This document shows positions 20,640 through 32,060 of a stretch of DNA of 64,000 nucleotides, in pieces (the first letter of the stretch is position 1; each line of letters opens with the position of its first letter). The notes below the pieces were generated by a model. It saw nothing but the letters and a program-made list of their open reading frames with translations, made no database searches and was not told the origin of the DNA. The stretch lies in assembly GCF_958979055.1 (NCBI RefSeq), contig NC_084891.1:28640001-28704000 (forward strand), given 5' to 3'. The translations under genes were made by a program, and so were the position numbers. This stretch comes from Alnus glutinosa. Lineage: Eukaryota > Streptophyta > Magnoliopsida > Fagales > Betulaceae.

Positions 20640-21790
20640 GTTAAAAGGGTGAAGATTTGCTTTGGATCAAACCCCTTAAAGAAGAAATACTTGAAGAACA
20701 CTCTTCTGTTGAATGCAACCCCTTCCCCTTCCCCTCAAGTTCATGGCTTTGGAAGGGAATTGTTAAAAATAATCACCTAGTAAGGAATGGAGCATGGTAT
20801 GCTATTGGAAATGGTGAGACGTTGAGCATATGGTCTGATCCACCGTCCACGGACTCCTTCCATCCCTTGATTCAAACCAATAGCCAATCCAGCCCTAACT
20901 AATGCCCCTCAGCTCAAAGTTTCTGATCTTATTGTCCCAAACTGCCGCAGGTGGGACACAAACAAGTTAGGCCTACTCCTTTGATTCAAACACAGCAAAT
21001 CATATCCATCTTCACCAGAAATATGGCAGTGGACTCCACCCTCGGGCCAGTTCTCAGTCAATGGCCTCTTAGAACTACTGCTCTAGAGGCTTTTCCGATC
21101 TGCAGCTGGATTAAGAGCATCCTTAATCCCCCAAAATTCTGCACAATTTCAAGGAAGGAAGCTCGTAGCTTTCAATTGTTTGCCATCATTGTTATGGATA
21201 TAATCTGGTTCTCAAGAAACCAAGTGGAGCATAATTCTCATAAGCTGCAAATCGCCTCTCTTCCTAAGGAAATCAAGTTAAGTAAAGTCTCATATGCAAG
21301 CTTAGCGAAATACTGATCATTTGGAAAATCTGTGGGTTTCCCCCGTGCCAGTAGGCTTTCTAGAAGCCAACTTTGACATTGCAGTCAGAAATTCCAGCTC
21401 AGTGGCTGTGAGCTACGGTGAGGGTCAGACAGCCCTTTTGGCAACCAAACTAGCCCTATACCTGGGACTCCAAAATCACCACCATGGCCATCAAGAATCC
21501 AAGCTTCATCTCGGATTGGATCATAGAGCCTATATCAGAGACATTTCTTATATTCTAGGCTCTTTCCCCAGCTGGGAGGCCATCAGAATTCCAAGGCAAG
21601 CAAATCTGAGAGCCCACATTGCTGCAAAATGGGCAGCATCCCATAACTCTTTTGGTTACGTCCCTTGTAATTCACCTCTATTCTCTGTTTTTCGCTTCTT
21701 GCTTGTAATTCCTCCCCGCTTCCATGTATTGCTCAGGGAAAAAAGAACAATATATATATATATATCTTATGCCGTCTCATTGGCATAGCT
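20640..21790 (+). pseudogene. LINE-type retrotransposon fragment (zf-RVT + RNase H)
   Basis: The plus strand encodes broken pieces of the C-terminal part of a plant non-LTR retrotransposon. The first piece is SSWLWKGIVKNNHLVRNGAWYAIGNG with ETLSIWSDPP, the usual zinc-binding RT-associated region (the canonical phrase has DPW). After a frame change come MDIIWFSRNQVEHN and then an RNase H-like region (FLEANFDIAVRNSSS, GEGQTALLATKLAL, IRIPRQANLRAHIAAKWA). Several stops and frameshifts and the absence of the RT core show that it is dead. It is more GC-rich than its flanks. Confidence 0.75.
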
Positions 21791-23191
21791 CACTCCTTCA
21801 ACCATGTAATCCATCTAGGCTCTATAAAGAAAGAAAACTAAATTGTAGCTCTATCTAGGGCTATCCAATTTTGTTAAATCATCAGCTAGTGTCTTCAAAT
21901 CATATCCAATTAAGATGTCAACACAGTAAAAAAGATTGAATTGATGCAAATATGCAATTCATATCAAGCCATATACATCAGCGAACCAATAATAATTCTT
22001 CAGTGATTGTTATTAATTATTAGCGGATAGGTTAAACTTTTTCCTGAAGCATAGATGAGATCAGAGACAAAAAAGACACTAGCATTAGCAGAAGATCATC
22101 ACCAGTAATCACCACAAGAGCAGAATCCATTGTCAAACGGGTAAAATTCCTTCCCACCTCCTATTATGGTAATACGCTTCTCCACTAGTGATACGAACTC
22201 TGCATTGGTGTTACAGTCACCACATATTCAAGGTTCTTTGTTATAAATTTGACACGCCTGAATTGGTCACCAAAAGACCGGACGAAATGCCTAGCTTCTC
22301 ACTGTGCTTATTGACTTTATTTAACCTCTTATGCATCACCATGTAGAACAAATTCAGTTTCAGACAAAAATTCAAGTTTTTTTCGTCCTTTCAACGACCA
22401 GACAATAAAGGATCAGCTTTCACTCTGTCTCCACAGTTCACAGAAGCTCAAATCCGAAAATAAATATAGCTACCCTACCTCAATTCAATCAATACTGCTA
22501 CACCCTTTTCTTCACCTGTATTGTAAATTGATCACAATGACTAAAAACAAAGACTCTTTGGCCATAAGCATTAACCCTTTTATGGGCTGTGTTTTCTCGA
22601 GTGAAGTAGAAGACCTTTAAGAGGGAGAACATAACAGAGTTTTAGAGAAAGAAAATTGTCTGTTGATCATGTTGACTGGTGTTCTGGTCTTGAGTTAAAA
22701 TTTAAAGGGTTTCAATTAGGGATTACGGAGTACACACCTGCTATTCTTAATTGATCAAATTTTGGCCACAATGTTCCCAGTAATCGATTGTTCCTAATTT
22801 CATGCTGCAAACTCTAGAACTTACTCAAGACAAATAATAACAATCCCACGACAAAATCTAATGCTGGTGTATATCTCTTACAGTTGAACAGATTCAAAGA
22901 TTGGCCCCAAAAATCAGGACTTGTTTTCACATATCTTTGAAACATGTCCACAAGTTTTCATAGTCTCTACTCTCTACGAAGACCCAATTGTCACATGTAC
23001 TCCCATCTGAACAAGAAATTGGACATCATGTAGAAACCCAATACACAGAGTCAGTAATTAGTACAGGCATGCTAAAATAAACAAATAGTCAGACTTTATA
23101 TATACAAAGTAATTTCAGGGCATAGCAGATACATTAAAGGAACAACATGTACACCAAAGGGCTCCTCGCACTTACATTCAAGGTCGAAATA
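21791..23191. other. Spacer and 3' flank of F-box gene C
   Basis: No gene is supported. A stretch at about 22605-22870 (GAGGGAGAACATAACAGAGTTTTAGAG and TTCCCAGTAATCGATTGTTCC) is a diverged copy of the F-box 3' flanks at 1235-1345 and 6250-6380. This ties paralogue C to the same array. Confidence 0.5.
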
Positions 23192-24373
23192 TTAGCACGG
23201 ATTTGGCGTAACCCAAATTGGAGGCCAATGGGTCTGAGAATGCGGATTTCGCGGGTAACAAGGTAAAGGTTCAATGCTCCCATCCCACAACTTGAAGATG
23301 CCCAAATCATAGTCTCCAAAAGAACCATCATAGAATTCACAATCATCCGTGAAATAGATACAATTCCCTAAACATCCCCTAAAATTAGAAGCCAAAAACG
23401 ACATCGATGTGCTTTCCCCTATAAACAACATCCGATCACCCAAGCTTGTAACCCTCTCCCACAGTGGCTCGCTCCAATTCATTTTGAAAACCTCAAAACG
23501 CATCGTTTTGTAGAATACGATAGGCGCATAAGGATCAATATCATCATATTGCAGATCCACATACCGTGTCACCAACAACAACTCGTCGTCCCCTGAGTTC
23601 ACCAAATACTGCATGTCGCCGTCCAATTGTAACGGCGGTCTAATAACCGAAACCCTCGGCGACGCACCGTTTACATCGCACACCGCAATTGCGCCGTTCT
23701 TATCCACCGCGTAGAATAGGTCGTTATAATATATAACGTCCTCGCAGAAAAAATTCGCACCGTGTATGAAACTCCATGATCGATCGCCGTTCTTACAGTA
23801 TGCTAAAAGATGGTAGTAGTTGAGAATCGCCAGCGCGATGAAGTTGTTGTTGAGTGGCGCAGAGGAGAGAACTACTTTCTTAATAAAGGTGTCGCGCATT
23901 TCCCGCAAACTACGCCGGTAGATCTCACCGGAAACGGCCCGTAGAGCGTATTCCATACCTACTTCGGAGTAGTTGAAGCTCACGATATTGGGGAAGGCCG
24001 AGAGCGGAGGGAGGTGGAACCTCGCTCGGGTGAGAGGGTTGAGGAGAAGGACCGCTGGAGACTCGTCGAGGATCACGAGCCAGCCGTGGGACGAGCCGCA
24101 GCTGCGCTTGCGGTGCGAGGTGGCCTCCAAGAGCTGGAGATGGTGGAGTTTGCGGGCCGAGAGGTCGAAGAACGCACGATGGGATCGGTTGGATTGCACC
24201 AGGGGAAGCATTAGCCATGGGAGCTGAGGAGGGAGGTGGCGCGGGGTGTTTGGGACGGAGGATCGCCAGCTGTGACAGACGGCGCGGAATTGGAGGTAGT
24301 CGGCGTAGATCGTGAGTTTGTCGGCGATTGATTCCACGAGTTCTCGCGGGAGTTGCGTCCAGTCAACGGCCAT
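23192..24373 (-). CDS. F-box/DUF295 protein (SKIP23-like), paralogue C
   Basis: This intact single-exon gene encodes 393 aa from the conserved MAVDW start. An in-frame upstream ATG at 24430 would add 19 residues, but MAVDW has the better context (AAATGGCC) and is shared by every copy. The F-box is at about residues 3-45 (VDWTQLPRELVESIADKLTIYADYLQFRAVCHSW). DUF295 motifs include LVNSGDDELLLVTR, LGDRMLFIGESTSMSF and NCIYFTDDCEF. The gene is GC-richer at its 5' end than A and B and clearly more diverged. It is probably an SCF substrate adaptor, substrate unknown. It resembles the PRELLQ-type pseudogene at 17525-18620. Confidence 0.92.
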   Translation of the reverse strand: MAVDWTQLPRELVESIADKLTIYADYLQFRAVCHSWRSSVPNTPRHLPPQLPWLMLPLVQSNRSHRAFFDLSARKLHHLQLLEATSHRKRSCGSSHGWLVILDESPAVLLLNPLTRARFHLPPLSAFPNIVSFNYSEVGMEYALRAVSGEIYRRSLREMRDTFIKKVVLSSAPLNNNFIALAILNYYHLLAYCKNGDRSWSFIHGANFFCEDVIYYNDLFYAVDKNGAIAVCDVNGASPRVSVIRPPLQLDGDMQYLVNSGDDELLLVTRYVDLQYDDIDPYAPIVFYKTMRFEVFKMNWSEPLWERVTSLGDRMLFIGESTSMSFLASNFRGCLGNCIYFTDDCEFYDGSFGDYDLGIFKLWDGSIEPLPCYPRNPHSQTHWPPIWVTPNPC

Positions 24374-24430
24374 CTTCCGCGAATTTCCTGTTTTCCACGA
24401 ATTAAGATTTGAGATAATAATAAAAGACAC

Positions 24431-25495
24431 CTAAGCGGCGAGATTTTAAGAATAGGACGAATAAAATCTCCAATAATTGCATTGTATTGTTTTTAATTTA
24501 AATAAGCATTTATCGTTAAAATATGAATTTTTAAATTTAATACGTGTATGATATCACGTCAAAAATATCATCCGATGGAAATTATAACATTATTTTTTTT
24601 TATTGATATAAAATTATAACAATTGTAATTGTCAATGTACTCTCAAGTAGTATTACCAGCAAAGAGCATTAGCAATTTAGCATGCATCTCTAATTTTAAA
24701 CAGAGAATTAAGTTTTTTTTTTTGTTTTCTTATTTAAATAAATTTCACAATAGTTTTTTTTTTTTTTATCATTTCTTTATACTATTTAAATATTATTTTA
24801 AATAAATACTAAAAAAGAGAAAAAAAGAAAGAAAAAGCCATTTAAATATTTTGTGATTTCTTGTATTCTTATTTTCTCATATTTTGAAAATTAACCATTG
24901 AATATTATTCTTTAAATATTCTTCCAAATAAATGTTAAGAATAATAGAAAGAAAAAGTTATTTAAATATTCTTCAAAATAAATAATAAAAGGAATTAATT
25001 TTTATGAAAATAATAATAAAAAAGAAGAAGCAAAAGCTCTGTCCTAGATTTAGGATAACACATTGGGTTTTCTTTGGTTTAGAAAACGTATGAGTTTTTT
25101 GAAAGGATTTTTAAAAAATTTCCTACCTTTAAAGACTTGGGAATAAAATTTAAATGAGATACTTCATTCTTTACGTACGTGGTATTGTCAATCTATTTTA
25201 GATCAATCTTAATTAAAAAGGAAAAAAAAAAAAAAAAATCAACGAAAACACAGCAATATGATTCAATGAAAACGGAAGGACATGCATCTAAAAATGTCTC
25301 TAAATAGATTAATTAAATATGTATACATTGAGAAATAAAAAGACACAATATTACTAGAAAATTAGTAAAGGCATTCGCTTATTAGACATATTTTATATAT
25401 GCATAGTAATGTTTACACATAACAGATATATGAAAAAGAAATAATATTACACAACATAAGACTCATCAAGCACACGTCTTGTAGAAACAACAAAC
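24431..25495. other. AT-rich spacer
   Basis: No gene is seen. It is strongly AT-rich with repeated ATTTAAATATT(C/T)TT phrases at 24780-24990 and two degenerate copies of the array's 60-bp block near 25255-25350. Confidence 0.5.
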
Positions 25496-25499
25496 TCAA

Positions 25500-25860
25500 A
25501 ATGTGACATCAAAGCATCAGCCACTAAGTTCCACTTTAGCTTGGACTTGGTGCAAGTGTGTAACCCAATGCGAATGCGCGGATCTAGCGAACCACAGGGT
25601 AAAGAGATCATCTTTTCATCTCATAACCTGTAGATGCCTCTATCCAAATCCAATGCACCATCATAGTTGTAAACACAATGATCATCAGCGAAATAGATAC
25701 AATTCTCTAAACAATTATTCCTAGACAAATGGTCACAATTCTGTAAACATCCTAGAACATCAGAAGCAGACAAGGACACCGATGAATTTTCCCCAATAAA
25801 CAACAATTGTTCACAACTCTACCCCATTGCGGCCTGCTCCAGTTCATTCTGAAAACCTGA
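25500..25860 (-). pseudogene. 3' remnant of an F-box/DUF295 gene
   Basis: The minus strand encodes MLFIGENSSVSLSASDVLG and NCIYFADDHCVYNYDGALDL, which correspond to the LGDRLLFIGG...NCIYFTDD region of DUF295, then GIYRL and a stop. The downstream continuation is also recognisable but out of frame or interrupted. The F-box half is missing. This is the last F-box trace in the array before the PUS gene. Confidence 0.85.
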
Positions 25861-26455
25861 AATAGCAATGGTTTGAAGTATAAGATGGGATCTGTGCACA
25901 AAAACGGTGGAGATTGCTTGTAGTAAAAAAATAACTAGAGTTCTCCCCCACTCTTACAATCTCCGTCACTTATTTTTGTCCAAAAAATTTCCAGTGATTG
26001 ACCGCTAGCGGAAAACAAACAAACAATTAAATAACTCAAACAAGAGATCCAAACCTCTAAAACAATTCCGCTTAATGAAAATGTCACATATGCTGAAAGT
26101 AACAAGAGAAGGGAAGGGGGGTATCAAACTGCAGTAACAAGTCAAATAAACCAACCAATTCCCAAGTACCAGACATCCATATGCCATAAGAGAGGCACCA
26201 ACATTTCTAGTATGCCATACAAACTTGCCTGTAATCATAAGATTTATGTAGTGGATTGACCAAAAAGTTTTAACATTACGATAACTGATTACTTTATAGA
26301 GGTTCATAAGAATCTAATTATGAAATGAAAGCAGAATACATTTTTTTTTTTTTTTGCTATGACATCCAACAGAAGTGAAATTTTCTATTGGTGATGATCA
26401 ATCAGTACATAAAAGATGTAGCAGCATTCTAAATCCTATATCCTGCAAGAAAGAT

Positions 26456-28092
26456 TTACTCAGCCATGTTCTCCATTTCAACACTTTTCCCATTATTTGG
26501 GTCTTCATCATTGACAACGCGTAAATCTGGATAATTACGGTGGTTCAGAGAATGCAACCAGAGGGCCACAGCTCCTTCTTTATGCTCCGTTGTGGCAATG
26601 TGAGAGTATATTTGCTTCATTTTGAAGTCCTCTGCCTCTTCTTCATATGCTTTGATTGACACCTCTTCATGGCTGTCTTTCCATTTCTTGTTATATGATG
26701 TAAAGAAGCACTCATCCAAATACAAACCAACCTCAGGAGCTGTAGGCACATTAATGTTAACATCCCTGAATTTACATATGTAATGAGAATCACATTGTAA
26801 TGTCAAACACATATGCGGCGATAAACACAAACAATAAAGGGAACAGGGAACACTTACTTTTGCAAAGCTTTTTCTATCAATGCCTCTGGAGCACAATTCC
26901 TCATGATAGCCACAGCAACCCCAATCATTTTCCGAATCTGATGAAGCATGAAGCTCTGCCCCACAACCTCACACTTGACAAACTCGATACCCTCAACCGT
27001 AACTGTGGTGTTTGCTTCAAACGAAATAATGAAGCGCTGAGCAGCAGGGTCCTCGGCTTTTGTTCTAGTGGTGAAGTTATGGAAGTTATGAGTCCCCACA
27101 TAGAGCTTCAAGATCCTATTAAACCTCTCCCTCTCCTTCTCACCATAACAAAACCCACTTCCCTTTGCAACCTCCTCCTCTCCATTTACTTTCTCATCAG
27201 TAAGCTCGTTTTGGGCAGCAATTACAGTTTCAACCGCAATTTCAGAAGGTCTGTTGTCATCTACAACCTTAGGTTCCTCCGTAGATTCAGACTTCAACTT
27301 ATCATTGCCGTCATTTTCCAAATAAACCGTGTTTTCCTCTTTGACGTTAGATTCATGCACGGCATCCCCACTGTTCGACGAAATGCCTGAATCGGAACTC
27401 GCGGGTTTAAATTCTAAATTACGCCTACCCATTATACCTACGACCTTACGGCCTCTCTCGGAACATTGCAAGCACTTAACGAGCTCATTCCCAGACCCCA
27501 AACTAGCCAAAACGCTCTCTCTATCGCGATGCGAAGAGGGATCAAGCGCAAACACGGGTATTAGATACACGTACCTCCTCCGATCGCAGAACTTCTTTGC
27601 GCTAAACGACCCCGTAACGCGCTTGTACCCGAAGATCCGGATCTGAGAGGAGGTATTCGAGTTTAGCCGCTCGACGAGGCCCGGCGGGTCGATGTAGAAC
27701 CGGCCCGAGACGACCTGGCCCACGGCGCTAACCCCCTTGTCGGTCCGGGCAGAGCGAGCCCAATCGTAGCGCTTGGGGTTGTTGCGGTCCTGCTCGGGCA
27801 CCGCGCCGGAGAGGTACAGCGCTTCTTCGAGGTCGGATTCGATTGTTTTGGCACCTGGGTTCTTTTGCATGCCTTGGTAGCCGACGCCGCAATACGCGAA
27901 GAGGATCGCGACTTTCCGGCGCTTGTATCTTTGCTTTTTGGTGGTTCCGGGTCCGCTAGTGGCGGTGCTGGGGTCTTCGTCGTCCGAGGTGGTGGTGGTG
28001 GTTGACATTTTGAGCTTCTTGGGTTCGGGTTCGGGTTCGAGTTCTTGTGGCGGTGGTGGAGATCTTGTGGCTTTGGTATCTGGGCTTTCCAT
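26456..28092 (-). CDS. tRNA pseudouridine synthase, TruA/PUS1 family
   Basis: Two coding exons on the minus strand, 28092-26858 and 26765-26456, with a GTAAGTG donor and TTCAG acceptor, give 514 aa. The enzyme isomerises uridine to pseudouridine in tRNA and possibly other RNAs. The catalytic motif ARTDKGV is present, with the nucleophilic Asp at about residue 118. Other landmarks are VAILFAYCGVGYQGMQ (about 61-76), HNFHNFTTRT, and HQIRKMIGVAVAIMR at the end of exon 1. Exon 2 supplies VPTAPEVGLYLDECFF. The N-terminus is disordered and acidic/proline-rich with a basic KKQRYKRRKV patch that could direct it to the nucleus. There is a long acidic insertion between the domain halves, common in plant and fungal PUS1. 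Which PUS1 paralogue it is cannot be fixed here. Confidence 0.93.
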
Positions 28093-28424
28093 TTTCAGTA
28101 GTTTTTGTGGGGTTTGTAGGAGGTGGAAGACATATCCATTACAGTGTTTTGAGCGTTGCCTTTTGGGGTCTATTGCTATTCGCTATACCCTCGTAAAACC
28201 CTAGTACGAAAACAGAAACGATGGAATCCTGTAAGCGTAGCGGGGACAATACTTGGAGCTCAATAAAATGAAAAAAGAATTACGTATATTTTGAATACAC
28301 GTCAATTTAATAAATAAGATCGGAAGAAATTATTTCAAAATTGAGTTGAAGGAAAACTTCTACCAACAATAACATATTGGCAAGTGGACAAGGGTTTATA
28401 AACATTTTTCACCTACTTGTTTTC
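28093..28424. promoter_or_regulatory. Upstream region of the PUS gene
   Basis: This is the 5' flank of the minus-strand pseudouridine synthase gene. No clear TATA box was picked out. The first 120 bp are less AT-rich than what follows, as expected for a 5' UTR. Confidence 0.3.
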
Positions 28425-28515
28425 GAGAGGTAGCTCAATCGACTAGAGACATAAAGCGGAGATCACTAGTTCGAATCTCCGTCCCTATTTCGTGAACATG
28501 TCAAGAAAAAGAAGA
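28425..28515 (+). mobile_element. SINE
   Basis: It is tRNA-related: GAGAGGTAGCTCAATCGACTAGAGAC resembles an A box region and CACTAGTTCGAATCTCC contains a B box. A GTGAACATGTCAAGAAAAAG tail follows. It is the best-preserved of three copies in the window (others at 19307-19420 and reversed at 42960-43062). It is not a functional tRNA, as no cloverleaf or anticodon arm forms. Confidence 0.65.
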
Positions 28516-28769
28516 AGAAGGTAATGCTTTACCTTTACGAGGCAGGTTAACGTTGAAGAACTATATACAATGCTGGTGATTCGACGTAGGAAAAAGTTAG
28601 GCACCCATAACCCATCCACATTTGCTAATTGTAGCTTTAAAGGAACACATATATATTCAATGTTTATATTAGCTAGGAATTTCTCTTGTATTTTTAGCAC
28701 TTTTTAATAAATTGTAATTCATATATATTTAGGTTACACCTCTTACACTTTCTAATAAATTGTGTTTAC

Positions 28770-29212
28770 TTAGAGCATTTCCAACAGAATAGACAAATAG
28801 CTTATAATAGTCAAATGAACTATTTTTTTCGTCTCCAGCAGAATAGACAAAATATAATTTTTTCTTCTAGTTTGAATAGTACAGCATCTCCAGCAATAAT
28901 TGTCAAAGTAGCTATTGAAAAACTACAACTCTCTATTTTAGTTTATGTTTTTCTATATTCTCTCTAACTGATTTTCTATTCTACTCTCTACTTGCATTTA
29001 AATATTATTTTATGTGAGAAAAAGTGTGAAAGAAATAGAGAGAGAAAGAGAAAGAAGGAAAGGGAGAGGGGAAATAATAAAAAAAACTCATTAGAAGGAG
29101 AAAAAAAAAAAAATCTATTTTGCTTATTATGTTGGAGACGAAAAATGGCTCATAATAGTTAAATTTAACTATAATGAACTATTTGTCTATTTTGTTGAAA
29201 ATGCACTTAGGC
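28770..29212. mobile_element. MITE with about 50-bp terminal inverted repeats
   Basis: The left end AGAGCATTTCCAACAGAATAGACAAATAG matches the reverse complement of the right end, CTATTTGTCTATTTTGTTGAAAATGCACTTA. ACTTA flanks both sides. Related ends occur at 29390-29455 (GCTATTTTGGCTATTATTGCTGGAGATGCTC) and at 47540-47905. Confidence 0.6.
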
Positions 29213-29951
29213 AGAAGAACATATTCATTATTCACAACACACGGTTTTTTGTTATTTTTTTCTCTTTTCCTTTCATTTTTTTACACTCTCTCTCTCCCTC
29301 TTTCTTTCGCTCTCTCTTCCACACAAAATAATATTTAAAAAAAATAAAGAATAGAATAGAGAATCAGTTTGAAAGAGTATAGAAAAAACAGTAATTAAAT
29401 TAGAGAGTTGTACTTTTTTAATAGCTATTTTGGCTATTATTGCTGGAGATGCTCTTATATATATATATATAACAAAAAAAAAAATATCTAGGACGCAGTG
29501 TGAATCTTCAGCTACATGAGACTGATAACTAGCTAAGATTTACATCTCTCTCTGACAAGAGAATTTGAAAGAAAAGAATAAATGTTAAACCTATAACTTC
29601 TTTTACAACTTATTGATGCATGTTAGTATGTGATTGTAAAGGTTTTTTTTTGTTTTTTTTTTCCCGATGTGGCTCCAATCATCTTTATAAGAGTTATAAA
29701 AATTATAAAAAAATTATAGGCGTAGTGTTACTATCGAAAGAAAATGAGAAATCGAATTTATTTCGCTACTCGTTGATAAACTAGATGATAATATGGTTAA
29801 AATAATTAGATTTTCGGCCACAAAAAAAATGCCATTAGTACTTGATATGTTACTTGAAACAAAAACAAAACAAAACATTATTGGTCAAAGAACGTAATGA
29901 ATAACCCACGAAGTAAACTCCCTTGTAATCTCAAATAGGTCAAGAAGTAAA
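29213..29951. other. Spacer downstream of the PPR gene
   Basis: No gene is seen. 29213-29460 is a half copy of the neighbouring MITE family, and the rest is AT-rich. It forms the 3' side of the minus-strand PPR gene. Confidence 0.45.
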
Positions 29952-32060
29952 TTAAGAAGAGGGTTCATAACCTTCATCCTTCATTTGTTTGGTTAACATC
30001 CGTAGCTCTGCACGTATTTCTCCAATCTGTGGGTGCATCTGCTCTCCTGCAACAAACACATGAGTAATACTCTGCAGGTCGATCCAGCTACACCCAGGGT
30101 CCTTATTCACCCCTCGGAGTTTCATCAACCTTCTAACCCGTTCCACATCTTCCCACTTACCCAAGGAAGTATAGATGCTTGACAACAAAATATACGCAGA
30201 TGATTCTTGTGAGCCAAGCTCCATTAGCTTTTCTCCAGCATAGGCTCCCAATTCATAATTACGGTAGTTCCTACAAGCAGATAATAAGATGCGCCATAAA
30301 CACATACCATGATCAACAGTTGCAGATTCAATAAATTCTTTAGCCTCATTGAACTTTCCTGCACGGCTCAAGATATCAACCAAGCAAGCATAGTGCTCTA
30401 CTCTTGGAACTAAGCCAAATTTATCAAACATCATCTCGAAATAAACCCAACCTTGCTCCACTGATCCCATGTGGCTACAAGCAGAGAGAATATTCACAAA
30501 TGTCACGTAATCTGGCTTTGTGCCCTCCAGTTGCATCTCCTCAAATAGTTCTAAAGCTTCATGACCACGCCCATTTTGAGAAAGGCCAGATATCATTGCA
30601 TTCCATGACACCACATCCCTCATAGGCATCCTCCGAAACACAAAGCCCCCATCTTCCAAACTCCCACACTTTGCATACATGGTCGAAAGAGCACTTCCAA
30701 TTGGAACTTCAAGACTAAATCCATGCTTAACGATACCGGCATGAATTTGCCTTCCTTGCTCCAAAGCAGCAAGACTCGAACATGCTTTGAGGACACTGGC
30801 CATGGTAAGCTCATTGGGCATAATACCATCCATCTGCATCCTACAGTACAAATTCAGAGCAGCTTCATTCTCGCCGTTTTGTACATATCCTCCAATCATA
30901 GAAGTCCACAGAACAATATCAGGTTCTTGTAAATAATCAAATCCCTTCCGAGCATCAGCTATGCTACCACATTTTGCATACATGTCAACCAAAGCTGTCA
31001 TAATATATATTTGGGATTCATATCCCATCTTCAAGGAATAGCCATGCATTTGCTTTCCTTCTACAACAGTACCAATGTCACTACAAGCATTGATGACCCC
31101 AACAAAAGTAAACTCACTAGGCTTAGTCCCAGAGAGATGCATATGTAAAAACAAATTCAAAGCCTTATGAGAATCCCCACTTTGGGCAAAACCCGTAATC
31201 ATTGCTGACCACGTGATTGAATTCTTATCACTAGACTCTTCAAACGTCTTAAGCGCGTCATCTAAACTCCCACATTTTGCATACATTGTAACAAGAGCGT
31301 TTTCAACAGAAACAAATGATAACAACCCACCTTTAGATGCAAGGCAATGAATTTGCCTACCAATGTTGACAAATTCAGGACTCGCCAATGCACTAAGAAC
31401 ACTAGTCAAAACAAACTCATTCTCATCCTCCTCTTCCTGACGCATCAATTCAAAAAGCTCCAAAGCATCTCCAGCCATTCGTTGCATTGCATACCCAGAA
31501 ATAATTGTAGCCCAAGAAACTGAATTCCTCTCCGGCATTTTATCAAACACCTTGCGAGCTTCCAAAAGAAGACCCGATTTGCAGTACATATTTAGAAGCG
31601 AGCTCCCAACAAAAACATCGCACAAACTCGCAGTCTTGATAGCAAGCGCATGAGCTTGCCGACCACCGAAAATGTCCGACGTACTTGAAGCGGCAGTGAA
31701 AACCCCGGCAAAAGTGTGGGCTTTTGGAACAGTATTCTCTGCCCTCATACGTCGGAAGAGTTCCATGACAAAGGAAGACCCTGTAGGGCCCTGTTGAGAG
31801 TAGCCATTGATGAGGCAGTTCCATGAGACCACGTCTTTGTCGCTTATTTTCTCAAACACAAACGTGGCTTTAACCAAGTGCCCACACTTGGCGTAGAAGT
31901 TGATGAGGCTGTTAGCAAGGTATACGCACGTAGACGAAGCGGTCTTGATGATCTGAGCGTGGAGAGCCTTGCCTTTTCGTAGGTCCTTTTGATGGGTATA
32001 TTCTGAAAGCGCGGTGAAGAAAGAGCGATACTGAGACGAAAGAGCGATGACACTCATCAA
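29952..32060 (-). CDS. Pentatricopeptide repeat protein, PLS class with E motifs (At2g33680-like)
   Basis: This single-exon gene encodes 702 aa, as is usual for plant PPR genes. It has tandem PLS-type repeats (recurring phrases VSWNCLINGYSQQG, LLNMYCKSGLL, NALVTMYAKCGSLDDA, VVSWNAMISGLSQNG). A C-terminal E/E+ region follows (CLWRILLSACRNYRNYELG, YILLSSIYTSLGKWEDVERVRRLMKLRGVNKDPGCSWI), and there is no DYW domain. Such proteins bind organellar RNA sequence-specifically and often direct C-to-U editing, usually recruiting a DYW partner. The architecture resembles Arabidopsis At2g33680. The N-terminus (MMSVIALSSQYRSFF) could be an organelle-targeting peptide, though it is short. Its 5' end faces the amylase gene across about 2.4 kb. 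Confidence 0.94.
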   Translation of the reverse strand: MMSVIALSSQYRSFFTALSEYTHQKDLRKGKALHAQIIKTASSTCVYLANSLINFYAKCGHLVKATFVFEKISDKDVVSWNCLINGYSQQGPTGSSFVMELFRRMRAENTVPKAHTFAGVFTAASSTSDIFGGRQAHALAIKTASLCDVFVGSSLLNMYCKSGLLLEARKVFDKMPERNSVSWATIISGYAMQRMAGDALELFELMRQEEEDENEFVLTSVLSALASPEFVNIGRQIHCLASKGGLLSFVSVENALVTMYAKCGSLDDALKTFEESSDKNSITWSAMITGFAQSGDSHKALNLFLHMHLSGTKPSEFTFVGVINACSDIGTVVEGKQMHGYSLKMGYESQIYIMTALVDMYAKCGSIADARKGFDYLQEPDIVLWTSMIGGYVQNGENEAALNLYCRMQMDGIMPNELTMASVLKACSSLAALEQGRQIHAGIVKHGFSLEVPIGSALSTMYAKCGSLEDGGFVFRRMPMRDVVSWNAMISGLSQNGRGHEALELFEEMQLEGTKPDYVTFVNILSACSHMGSVEQGWVYFEMMFDKFGLVPRVEHYACLVDILSRAGKFNEAKEFIESATVDHGMCLWRILLSACRNYRNYELGAYAGEKLMELGSQESSAYILLSSIYTSLGKWEDVERVRRLMKLRGVNKDPGCSWIDLQSITHVFVAGEQMHPQIGEIRAELRMLTKQMKDEGYEPSS

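Noticed and set aside
28425-28515. tRNA gene
   Set aside because: The B box is good, but no acceptor stem or anticodon arm can be formed. The sequence recurs as a SINE at two other places.
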